Part shown: in pieces, positions 41,557-49,650 of the stretch
How positions within the stretch are numbered: position 1 is the stretch's first letter
Layout of the letters: every line of letters begins with the position of its first letter
Source of the DNA: Coleofasciculus sp937127375
GTDB lineage: Bacteria; Cyanobacteriota; Cyanobacteriia; Cyanobacteriales; Coleofasciculaceae
Reading direction: 5' to 3' (one strand)
DNA: 64,000 nucleotides
Assembly: GCA_040218875.1 (NCBI GenBank)
Contig: JAVJQP010000134.1
Made by a program: the position numbers and the translations under genes
The notes under the pieces: generated by a model
Seen by the model: only the letters and a program-made list of their open reading frames with translations
The model's database searches: none
What the model was told of the DNA's origin: nothing

Positions 41557-43020
41557 CTAACTTAAATGTTTTTCCACAACAGAAACCAGTTTGGCTGTCC
41601 AGTGAGTTGCCATTTGCGCTTCAATGGCTTCTACCATCACTCGGATGACGGGTTCGGTTCCCGATGCCCGGACTAACACTCGCCCTTGATCTGCCATCAG
41701 GGTTTGAGCTTGGGAAATGGCATCCATCAGAGGTTGACAGTCTTGCCAATGTAAACGGCGATCGCGGTTTTCAACACGTACATTGTGCAACAGTTGGGGA
41801 TAGGTCTGGAAGCTTTGATCTACTAAGGTTTTCAATGAAACCCCCGACTGACGTACCAATGAGGCTAAATGCAAAGCCGTTAACATACCATCCCCAGTCA
41901 AGCCGTAATGGTAACAAAGAATATGTCCCGACTGTTCACCACCAAGCATAGCACCACTGCGATCCATTGCCGCTTGCACATATTGATCACCGACAGACGT
42001 TCGCACCAGTTTACCGCCAGTGGCTTTCCATGCCCGTTCAAAGCCCAAGTTTGCCATAACCGTGGCAACAATTAAATCATCGGGGAGTTGATTCGCTTGT
42101 CGTAATGTTTGTCCCCAGAAATAGAGAATATAATCACCATCAATGATTCGACCTTCACGATCAACTGCCATGACCCGATCCGCGTCACCATCAAAGGCAA
42201 ACCCCATATCAGCCGACTGTTCTCGTACCGCGTTCTGGAGGGAGGTTAAATGAGTTGAGCCACAATTAACATTAATGCGATCGCCATCAGGTTGATTATG
42301 CAAACAGATAACTGTTGCTCCCAACTCAGAAAAGACTTGTTCAGCTAACCTCACCGAAGCCCCCCAAGCTAAATCGAGGACGATTTTCATCCCCTGTAAA
42401 TGGGTTACAGAGTGCAGGGGACGCCGTAAGGAGTCCAGATAACGTCCCACTAATTCGGGTCGGTGATAATGCTGACCTTGGGTATGAGCAACTACAGCCT
42501 TATCCACTATACCTCGGATACCTGCCTCAATCTGTTGCTGCAATTCCCCTGGCAGTTTTGTCCCTTGAGCGCTAAAAAACTTAATCCCATTGTCTTCTGG
42601 GGGATTATGACTGGCTGAAATCATCACCCCACCCATCGCTTCTGAGAAACGGGTAAGATAAGCAACTCCAGGCGTTGGACATAACCCGATATTCCAAACC
42701 TCCAATCCCGCTAAGTTTAAGCCTTTACTCAGCGCCGATGCCAACATATCGCTGGAGTTTCGCGAGTCCTGTCCAACAATCACTGGACCCAATGCTGAGG
42801 CTTGCGAATGCAAGACCTGACCTGCCCAAAACCCAATTTGTAGCGCTAATTCAGCCGTAAGCAGTTCTCCTACTCGTCCCCGAATGCCATCCGTACCAAA
42901 CAAGGGAGTCTTTGGCAGGGTTAACGATAAATCCGTTAGCGTTCCATGAGTTGCAGATTTGTATAGATGTCTGGGGGTAAACCGATGGATGTCCTGACGG
43001 CGGACAGGAGATGTAACCAT
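41557..43020 (-). CDS. glmM: Phosphoglucosamine mutase
   Basis: Converts glucosamine-6-phosphate to glucosamine-1-phosphate for UDP-GlcNAc, a precursor of peptidoglycan and of many polysaccharides. PLFGTDGIRGRVGELLTAELA opens domain 1, MISASHNPPEDNGIKFF has the phosphoserine (SASHNP), FDGDADRVMAVD is the metal loop, GEQSGH the sugar loop and RASGTEPVIRVMVE the phosphate site. I choose ATG 43020 (488 residues); upstream codons of the open frame run through a GGTTTGGGAACCAAACC repeat and are probably not translated. It sits next to the glycan cluster on the same strand. Confidence 0.95.
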   Translation of the reverse strand: MVTSPVRRQDIHRFTPRHLYKSATHGTLTDLSLTLPKTPLFGTDGIRGRVGELLTAELALQIGFWAGQVLHSQASALGPVIVGQDSRNSSDMLASALSKGLNLAGLEVWNIGLCPTPGVAYLTRFSEAMGGVMISASHNPPEDNGIKFFSAQGTKLPGELQQQIEAGIRGIVDKAVVAHTQGQHYHRPELVGRYLDSLRRPLHSVTHLQGMKIVLDLAWGASVRLAEQVFSELGATVICLHNQPDGDRINVNCGSTHLTSLQNAVREQSADMGFAFDGDADRVMAVDREGRIIDGDYILYFWGQTLRQANQLPDDLIVATVMANLGFERAWKATGGKLVRTSVGDQYVQAAMDRSGAMLGGEQSGHILCYHYGLTGDGMLTALHLASLVRQSGVSLKTLVDQSFQTYPQLLHNVRVENRDRRLHWQDCQPLMDAISQAQTLMADQGRVLVRASGTEPVIRVMVEAIEAQMATHWTAKLVSVVEKHLS

Positions 43021-43077
43021 AACTTGAATTTCCTCACACAACACAATACTGTGGAGGATAACACTTTCTTCTCGGGT

Positions 43078-43142
43078 TGTTACCCCATCGGGGTTAGGGG
43101 TTTGGGAACCAAACCTCTGGGGTTTGGGAACCAAACCCCTAC
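43078..43142. repeat. Tandem GGTTTGGGAACCAAACC palindromes upstream of glmM
   Basis: GGGGTTTGGGAACCAAACC occurs twice in tandem (units of about 23 bases). The left arm is related to the GTAGGGGTTTGGTCTCC blocks near 38328 and 41475. Confidence 0.7.
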
Positions 43143-43318
43143 TTACGTTAATTTGATAGATTAGTGGGAGCGCACAGATATGCGCCCGATTTAACCATAC
43201 AATCAAAATTTATCCCCATCCCAATGACCGAGCAATGACCCAGCGCTGCCTTTCTCCGAAATTGTGGGGCTTCCGGCGTTTTCGGCTACACCATAAAATC
43301 AATCTTAGGGAGACTACC

Positions 43319-46300
43319 GTGAATAAGATCTGGAGTAATCAGACCAAAAGAGTCGGTTTTCAGCTAGCTAGAGGAGTAGTCGGAGTTTTTTCTCTAGGAA
43401 TAGCTTGTTTGAGTCTTCCGGCTTTCGCCCAGATTGTTCCGGATTCGACGTTGGGTAATGAAAGTTCTCAAGTGACTCCGAATGTAAATGTTGGTGGAAG
43501 TCTGGGCGATCGCATTGATGGGGGGGCTGTACGGGGAAGCAGTTTATTCCACAGCTTTTCTGAGTTCAATGTGAATAACGGACAGCGGGTTTATTTTGCT
43601 GATCCAGCCGGGATAGAGAATATTTTTAGCCGCGTCACGGGGTCTAATATTTCTAATATCTTGGGGACATTGGGGGTAGAGGGGGCGGCGAATTTATTTC
43701 TCCTCAATCCCAATGGTATTCTCTTTGGGCAAAATGCTCGGTTAGATATTCAGGGTTCGTTTGTGGCGAGTACAGGCGATCGCTTTGTCTTTCCCGATGG
43801 GATGGAGTTTGGGGCGAGTCATCCCCAAGCGCCGCCGCTGCTGACGATGAGTGTTCCGGTGGGGGTGCAGTATGGCGCACAATCGGGGGCGATTACTAAT
43901 GCAGGGAAATTAGAAGTCGGTTCTGGGCAAACCTTAGCGTTACAGGGTAGTGATGTCACTAGCACAGGTTCCCTCAGCGCACCTGGGGGTACAGTGATGA
44001 TGTTAGGCGATCGCATTGGCTTATTCGACAATGCCCAAATTAATGTTTCCTCCCAGACGGGGGGCGGTACGGTATTGATTGGCGGAGGATTGCAGGGGAA
44101 TGGTACTGTTCCCAATGCGGCTAGAACTTTTGTTGATGCGGGTGTTCAGATTGAGGCGGATGCGCTAGTGACAGGTGATGGGGGTAGTGTCATCATCTGG
44201 GCGGATGAGGTGACGGGGTTTTATGGCAATATTAGCGCCCGTGGGGGAATTGAGGCAGGGAATGGTGGGTTTGTCGAAGTATCAGGAAAGGAAAACCTGA
44301 TTTTTCGAGGCAATGTTGATACGAGTGCGAGTCAGGGAAATCCTGGAACGTTACTGCTTGATCCGGAGAATATCACGATAGTGAATGGTAATGGATCAGC
44401 AGATGATAGTCAATTAGACGATCATCAAATTTTGCAAGGAGATGGGAGTGCTTCATCCTTCACAATTTCTCAAACTAAACTAGAAGAGTTATCAGGCGAT
44501 ACTAATGTTATCTTGCAGGCAACGAACGATATTACTGTTGACAGCTTGGCTAACAATGCTTTAGCTTTTAAGACTGGGACAGGAAGTATTACCTTTACAG
44601 CAGATGCAGATGAGAATGGGGTGGGTTCTTTCTTGATGCAGGAGCAAGATACCATCTACACCAACGGACGAGACATTGCAATTTCAGGAGCAAGTTTGAC
44701 ACTGGGTAATATCAAGACGTTCTCTGTTTCTGTTCAAGATAATCAATCCATGCGAGAAGTAGTAGTAGATGTCGATTCAGGAGGACCGATTCCCGCAACT
44801 GGAACTGAGGGTACAGCTACTTTTTCCTTTACCGTCTCAGAGGATTTAAGTGCATCGACGATAAGTGACCTGAATGTAAGGTTTTCGGCAGCACATACCT
44901 GGGACGCTGACCTTGATGTTTCCCTCAAATCACCAGGGGGAACACCATTAAACTTATTTTCGGAAGTTGGGGATAGTGGCGACAATTTCCAGGACACTCT
45001 ACTAGATGATGAGGCAACAACGAGGATTAAAGACGGCACAGCTCCTTTTATAGGTTCATTCAAACCCCAGCAAAGTTTGGCAATTTTCAATAACGAGAAT
45101 CCCAATGGTAAATGGACTTTGACAGTCACTGACAATTTTGAATTAGATGACGGCAGATTATTGAAAGCGAATGAGCCTGCACCTTGGGGAAGAGCAACTG
45201 GGACACAACTGATATTTCAGCTAAATACGAATACTAATAATGAACGTGTTATTACTCCTGTTGCTGGAAAGAGTGGCTCAATAACACTTGAGGCTACAAA
45301 TGGCAATATTAGCGCTAGCGACCTTAATACTAGCAATAATTTTGGTGGAGATGGGGGAGCAATTTCTCTAACTGCTAACGGCGGTGACATCACCGCCGAT
45401 TCTATTAACTCTTCCTCTGAATCTTTTAATGGGAATTCGGGAAACGGGGGCGCAATTAACCTTAAAGCCGGTGACAACCTCAATGCTAATTCTATTAGCT
45501 CTTCCTCTGAATCTTTTTCTGGAAATTTTGGGAACGGGGGCGCAATTAACCTTGAAGCCGGTGACAACCTCGATGCCGATCATATTAGCTCTTCCTCTTT
45601 TTCTTTTGAAGGAAATTCGGGGAACGGGGGCGAAATTAACCTTGAAGCTGGTGGCAACCTCGATACCGATTCTATTAGCTCTTCCTCTGAATCTTTTTCT
45701 TTTGAAGGAAATTCGGGGAACGGGGGCGAAATTAACCTTGAAGCTGGTGGCAACCTCGATACCGATTCTATTAACTCTTCCTCTTTGTCTTTTGAGGGGA
45801 ATTCGGGAAATGGGGGAAACATTCACCTTGAAGCCAGGACAGTCATTCTTGAAAATAGCTCTATTGACGCTTTAAGCAGTAATGGAAAAGGGGGAGATGT
45901 CATAATCATAACTACTGAAGATGACCTGGAAATACCAAAAATTAGATTAGTCAATACATCCATAGATGTTACTGCACAATTCTCAAACAATTCTTCGCCG
46001 TCTACACAGAAAAAAGGAGGGCAAAACCAACAAACTATTATGGGAAGAACTGGAAACGTAACAATAGATGCAGGTAACAGGGGTTCCGTTGAACTTATTA
46101 CAGACAGTGAACACCAAGCTATGATTTTAACTGAAGCCCGAACTAATTCAGAAAATCAAAAGACAGGGGGTGACATAGCAGTTATGGGTGGTTCTGTTAC
46201 TATCGACGGTTATCAACTAAGTGCTAGGGTTCAAGAAAACATTACAGGAAATGGCGGTGATATTAATATCACTGCCCCCAATTCAGTTACCTTAACCAGC

Positions 46301-47548
46301 AATGGACAGATATCCGCAGAAACCAGTGGCTTTGGAGATGCTGGCAGCGTCAAAATCACCACCCCAACCTTGAATATCAACGGTAGAGATGGTAGAGCCA
46401 GAGTTTCCACAACCACCACATCAACACAAGAAAATGCTGGCAAAGGTGGCGATATTACTGTCAGTGCTAACACTCTCAACCTTTCTGGTGAAAATAGTGG
46501 TTTGTTTGCCGAAACTGAGGGAACTGGTACTGCTGGAAATCTGACGCTAAATCCCTATAACGGCAACGACTTACAAGTGATTTTTGCACAAGAGGCTCAA
46601 ATCTCTGCTTCAACCTCTGGGAGTGGAACGGGTGGCAACGTCACAGTCTCTGCCCCGAACTCAGTTACCTTAACAAGTGATGGGAATGATCAGGGAGGGT
46701 TGTCAGCCTCCGCTTCTAACCAAGCAACAGGAGATGGGGGTAGTATCAACATCAACGCCCGGAGACTGGAAATGAATGGGGCAATTATTCGGTCAGAAGC
46801 CCAAAAAAGCCAAGCTGGAGATATCACTCTAAACTTGGACGATATATTATTGCTACGCCACAACAGCCTAATTTCTACCACCGCCGGGACAACTCAAGCC
46901 CCAGGAAATGGCGGCAATATCACTATTAACGCTGCCTTTGTCATTGCCGTACCGTGGGAAAATAGCGATATTATTGCTAATGCCTTTACGGGCAACGGTG
47001 GAGAGATTAACATTACTGCTAATCGGGTCTTGGGTCTCCAGCAGCAGAACGGACAAACCTTCGACACCTTACGGCAAAATCGCACTAGCGACATTAGCGT
47101 TAGCTCCCAATTTGGTATCCAGGGAACTGTTACCATTCAATCCCTCAACGTTGACCCCAGTCAAGGACTTGGTGAACTACCTATAGATGTGGTTGATCCC
47201 AGCAATCAAATTGCTACAGGCTGTGGAGCAACAGGTGGAACAACCGCCAACCGTCAAAGTGAATTTGTGGTTACGGGACGCGGTGGACTTCCGCCTAAAC
47301 CAGATGATCTGCAAACCCCTGGAACTCTTTCGCCAGAGTGGGTGACTCGTGATTTGGGCAATGTCAACCGCACCGACATTCCCAATCAGCCTCTTGCTGC
47401 TGATTCCACTGACGCCCTAGTCGAAGCTCAAGGTATGTTTATCAATGCCAAGGGTGAACTAATTCTCACCGCTCAATCATCTCAAACCAACCCGAGTCAG
47501 TCCGGACTGTCTACTAAGTTTTGTTCACCAGTCAGCGATCGCCGTTAG
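43319..47548 (+). CDS. Two-partner-secretion adhesin (filamentous haemagglutinin-type TpsA) with a P domain
   Basis: Large secreted protein, 1409 residues from GTG 43319, which has GGGAG six bases upstream and directly precedes a Sec signal (LARGVVGVFSLGIACLSLPAFAQ in part). The TPS domain follows: NVGGSLGDRIDGGAVRG, then LFHSFSEFNV, ANLFLLNPNGILFGQNA, the signature recognised by TpsB. Beyond is a beta-helix-like body. At about 470-620 lies a proprotein-convertase P domain (TFSFTVSEDLSAST, HTWDADLDVSLKSPGGT, NPNGKWTLTVTD), unusual in such proteins. At 45400-45830 about five units of GNGGEINLEAGGNLDTDSI/SSSSESF occur. The C-terminus has the VVTGRGGLPPKPDD block of cyanobacterial family members. 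Its exporter is the next gene. Confidence 0.93.
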   Translation: MNKIWSNQTKRVGFQLARGVVGVFSLGIACLSLPAFAQIVPDSTLGNESSQVTPNVNVGGSLGDRIDGGAVRGSSLFHSFSEFNVNNGQRVYFADPAGIENIFSRVTGSNISNILGTLGVEGAANLFLLNPNGILFGQNARLDIQGSFVASTGDRFVFPDGMEFGASHPQAPPLLTMSVPVGVQYGAQSGAITNAGKLEVGSGQTLALQGSDVTSTGSLSAPGGTVMMLGDRIGLFDNAQINVSSQTGGGTVLIGGGLQGNGTVPNAARTFVDAGVQIEADALVTGDGGSVIIWADEVTGFYGNISARGGIEAGNGGFVEVSGKENLIFRGNVDTSASQGNPGTLLLDPENITIVNGNGSADDSQLDDHQILQGDGSASSFTISQTKLEELSGDTNVILQATNDITVDSLANNALAFKTGTGSITFTADADENGVGSFLMQEQDTIYTNGRDIAISGASLTLGNIKTFSVSVQDNQSMREVVVDVDSGGPIPATGTEGTATFSFTVSEDLSASTISDLNVRFSAAHTWDADLDVSLKSPGGTPLNLFSEVGDSGDNFQDTLLDDEATTRIKDGTAPFIGSFKPQQSLAIFNNENPNGKWTLTVTDNFELDDGRLLKANEPAPWGRATGTQLIFQLNTNTNNERVITPVAGKSGSITLEATNGNISASDLNTSNNFGGDGGAISLTANGGDITADSINSSSESFNGNSGNGGAINLKAGDNLNANSISSSSESFSGNFGNGGAINLEAGDNLDADHISSSSFSFEGNSGNGGEINLEAGGNLDTDSISSSSESFSFEGNSGNGGEINLEAGGNLDTDSINSSSLSFEGNSGNGGNIHLEARTVILENSSIDALSSNGKGGDVIIITTEDDLEIPKIRLVNTSIDVTAQFSNNSSPSTQKKGGQNQQTIMGRTGNVTIDAGNRGSVELITDSEHQAMILTEARTNSENQKTGGDIAVMGGSVTIDGYQLSARVQENITGNGGDINITAPNSVTLTSNGQISAETSGFGDAGSVKITTPTLNINGRDGRARVSTTTTSTQENAGKGGDITVSANTLNLSGENSGLFAETEGTGTAGNLTLNPYNGNDLQVIFAQEAQISASTSGSGTGGNVTVSAPNSVTLTSDGNDQGGLSASASNQATGDGGSININARRLEMNGAIIRSEAQKSQAGDITLNLDDILLLRHNSLISTTAGTTQAPGNGGNITINAAFVIAVPWENSDIIANAFTGNGGEINITANRVLGLQQQNGQTFDTLRQNRTSDISVSSQFGIQGTVTIQSLNVDPSQGLGELPIDVVDPSNQIATGCGATGGTTANRQSEFVVTGRGGLPPKPDDLQTPGTLSPEWVTRDLGNVNRTDIPNQPLAADSTDALVEAQGMFINAKGELILTAQSSQTNPSQSGLSTKFCSPVSDRR
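45384..45830 (+). repeat. Tandem DNA repeats inside the adhesin gene
   Basis: About five units of 90-100 bases, each with GGGAACGGGGGCGAAATTAA-like sequence, GCCGGTGACAACCTC and TCTATTAGCTCTTCC. They differ by short in-frame insertions such as TCTTTTTCT, so each encodes GGxINLxAGxNL and SSSSxSF with small length changes. Confidence 0.88.
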
Positions 47549-47592
47549 CGAATGCTTGCTACAACTGCTGTTCTTATTATTCCACCGTTACA

Positions 47593-49650
47593 GTGCTACA
47601 ACTCGATCGACTAGACCCTGTTTTTTTCTCTTCCCCATCAGATTCAACTCCCGCTAAATCTCCCTTAAAAATAGAGACATTGACTGAATTATTAGGGGTT
47701 TTGGCGTACCTCTACAAGTCCTGCTGGTTTAGTTTAATCCTAGTCGGCTTCACTTTGACTCCCAAGCCACTCCACGCTCAGGAATTTGAAGCAAGTAAAA
47801 ATAAAGAGAATGCCACTTTACCCCAGCCAAAAGACACCACCCTCATGGAAAAAGAAGGGGAGAGTAGGATAGCAAGGCAAATCACTCCAACAGTTTACCC
47901 GTATGCTGATCAGGAAAAGGAGTGGAGCATAAACCTAGGCAAGGATGCAGCAGAACTGATAACTCCGATATCCATTACTCAAGTACCACGGGAGCAGCAA
48001 CCGCCATCCTTAGAACCTCTACCGGAACCGCAACCTTTACCCACACTACCCCCCGATGAGCAACTCCTCTCACCCCCCACTCAAGACATACCACCCCCAG
48101 ACTCTACCCCAGAGGAAGCTCCCACTACACTTATCGTTGAGCGCTTTCAGTTTGAAGGCAATACCGTCTTCAGTGATGCAGAATTGGCAGAAACCCTCAA
48201 CGATTATATCGGTCGGCGGATGTCCTTTGCCCAACTTCTCCAAGCCCGCTCAGAACTCACCCAACTCTATGTTGAGCAGGGCTACACTACCTCTGGAGCT
48301 ATCATTCCTGAACAAAAAATCTCTAACCCAGACTCAGCTATTGTCACCATCAAGCTAGTCGAAGGGAGTTTGGAGCGCATTAACATCACCGGAACCCGAC
48401 GGTTAAAACCCAGTTATATCAGCAGTAGGCTGGCACTCGCCCAGACTCAACCCCTAAATGTGAATAGCTTACTGGAGAAATTGCAACTGCTGCAACTTGA
48501 CCCAGTAATTGACACCTTATCCGCTGATTTGCAGGCAGGTACGCGCCCCGGTACCAATATCCTGCAAGTTGAAGTCACAGAAGCTGACAGCTTTGACTCT
48601 AACCTGATCTCAGATAATTTGCGATCGCCTGTTGTCGGTAGTATCCGTCGTCGAATTGCTGTCAACGAAGCCAACCTACTGGGTTTTGGCGATGCCCTCA
48701 GCTTGGGTTATACGAACACCGATGGTAGTAATGGTGGAGACTTAAGGTATACGCTTCCGGTTAGTGCTAAGGACAGTAAACTAACCTTTGCCTTGGGGAT
48801 CACTGATAGTAACGTGATCGAGCCTCCCTTCGATGACCTGGATATTTCCTCCAAATACCGCTACTACGAACTGTCATTCCGCCATCCCGTTATCCGAAAT
48901 CCCACTCAAGAATTTGCCCTGGGACTCACCTTCTCCCACCAACGCAGCCAGACGTTCCTGGGTCTTGACAATATTGGTCCTTTTCCCCTCATTGGTCCTT
49001 TTCCCCTCGCCCCTGGTGCGGATCAAGAGGGGCGCACCCGTGTCTCAGCACTGCGGTTTATTCAAGAGTGGACGCAACGCAGCAGCCAGGAAGTTCTCGC
49101 CTTTCGATCGCAGTTTAGCCTGGGATTGGATGTTTTGGATGCCACAATTAACGATAATGGTGAACCGGACAGTCGCTTTTTTGCTTGGCGAGGACAAGGA
49201 CAATGGGCGCGTCTACTCGCACGGGATACACTGCTGCTGCTGAGAACTGATATGCAACTTGCCGACAGTCGGCTCCTGGGATTAGAACAGTTTGGCATCG
49301 GTGGACAACAAACGGTGCGAGGTTATCGACAAGACTATTTACTCAAAGATAATGGAATTTTGGCATCAGCAGAAGTGCGTCTGCCCATTCTCCGCGTTTC
49401 CGAAGTTCAAGGATTGCTGCAAGTCGTACCATTTATCGATGTAGGTACAGCCTGGAACAACGGTGACGCACCAGAAGTTCCCGGTATTCCCGATACATTG
49501 GTGAGTACGGGATTGGGTGTGCTGTGGCAGATGGGAGATAATTTCACCGCTCGTTTAGATTTTGGTATTCCGTTGGTTTCAATTGAAGACAGAGGTGACA
49601 CATGGCAAGAAAACGGCGTTTATTTCTCGATTATTTACACACCTTTTTAA
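47593..49650 (+). CDS. TpsB outer-membrane transporter (ShlB/FhaC/HecB family)
   Basis: Outer-membrane pore that exports the preceding adhesin. A hydrophobic segment (SCWFSLILVGFTLTPKPLHAQ in part) near residue 45 looks like the signal sequence; a Pro-rich linker follows, then POTRA domains (VERFQFEGNTVFSDAELAE at about 180, and LERINITGTRRLKPSYI) and a beta-barrel with the family motif region RGYRQDYL and a C-terminal strand ending YTPF. The start is uncertain: no ATG exists in frame before the signal, so I use GTG 47593; a TTG at 47521 would overlap the adhesin. The C-terminus overlaps the CHAT gene by 49 bases. Confidence 0.92.
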   Translation: MLQLDRLDPVFFSSPSDSTPAKSPLKIETLTELLGVLAYLYKSCWFSLILVGFTLTPKPLHAQEFEASKNKENATLPQPKDTTLMEKEGESRIARQITPTVYPYADQEKEWSINLGKDAAELITPISITQVPREQQPPSLEPLPEPQPLPTLPPDEQLLSPPTQDIPPPDSTPEEAPTTLIVERFQFEGNTVFSDAELAETLNDYIGRRMSFAQLLQARSELTQLYVEQGYTTSGAIIPEQKISNPDSAIVTIKLVEGSLERINITGTRRLKPSYISSRLALAQTQPLNVNSLLEKLQLLQLDPVIDTLSADLQAGTRPGTNILQVEVTEADSFDSNLISDNLRSPVVGSIRRRIAVNEANLLGFGDALSLGYTNTDGSNGGDLRYTLPVSAKDSKLTFALGITDSNVIEPPFDDLDISSKYRYYELSFRHPVIRNPTQEFALGLTFSHQRSQTFLGLDNIGPFPLIGPFPLAPGADQEGRTRVSALRFIQEWTQRSSQEVLAFRSQFSLGLDVLDATINDNGEPDSRFFAWRGQGQWARLLARDTLLLLRTDMQLADSRLLGLEQFGIGGQQTVRGYRQDYLLKDNGILASAEVRLPILRVSEVQGLLQVVPFIDVGTAWNNGDAPEVPGIPDTLVSTGLGVLWQMGDNFTARLDFGIPLVSIEDRGDTWQENGVYFSIIYTPF

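Noticed and set aside
45217..45875. Several repeat-bearing frames on both strands within the adhesin gene
   Set aside because: They mirror the tandem repeats of the adhesin coding sequence; the TPS protein explains the region.
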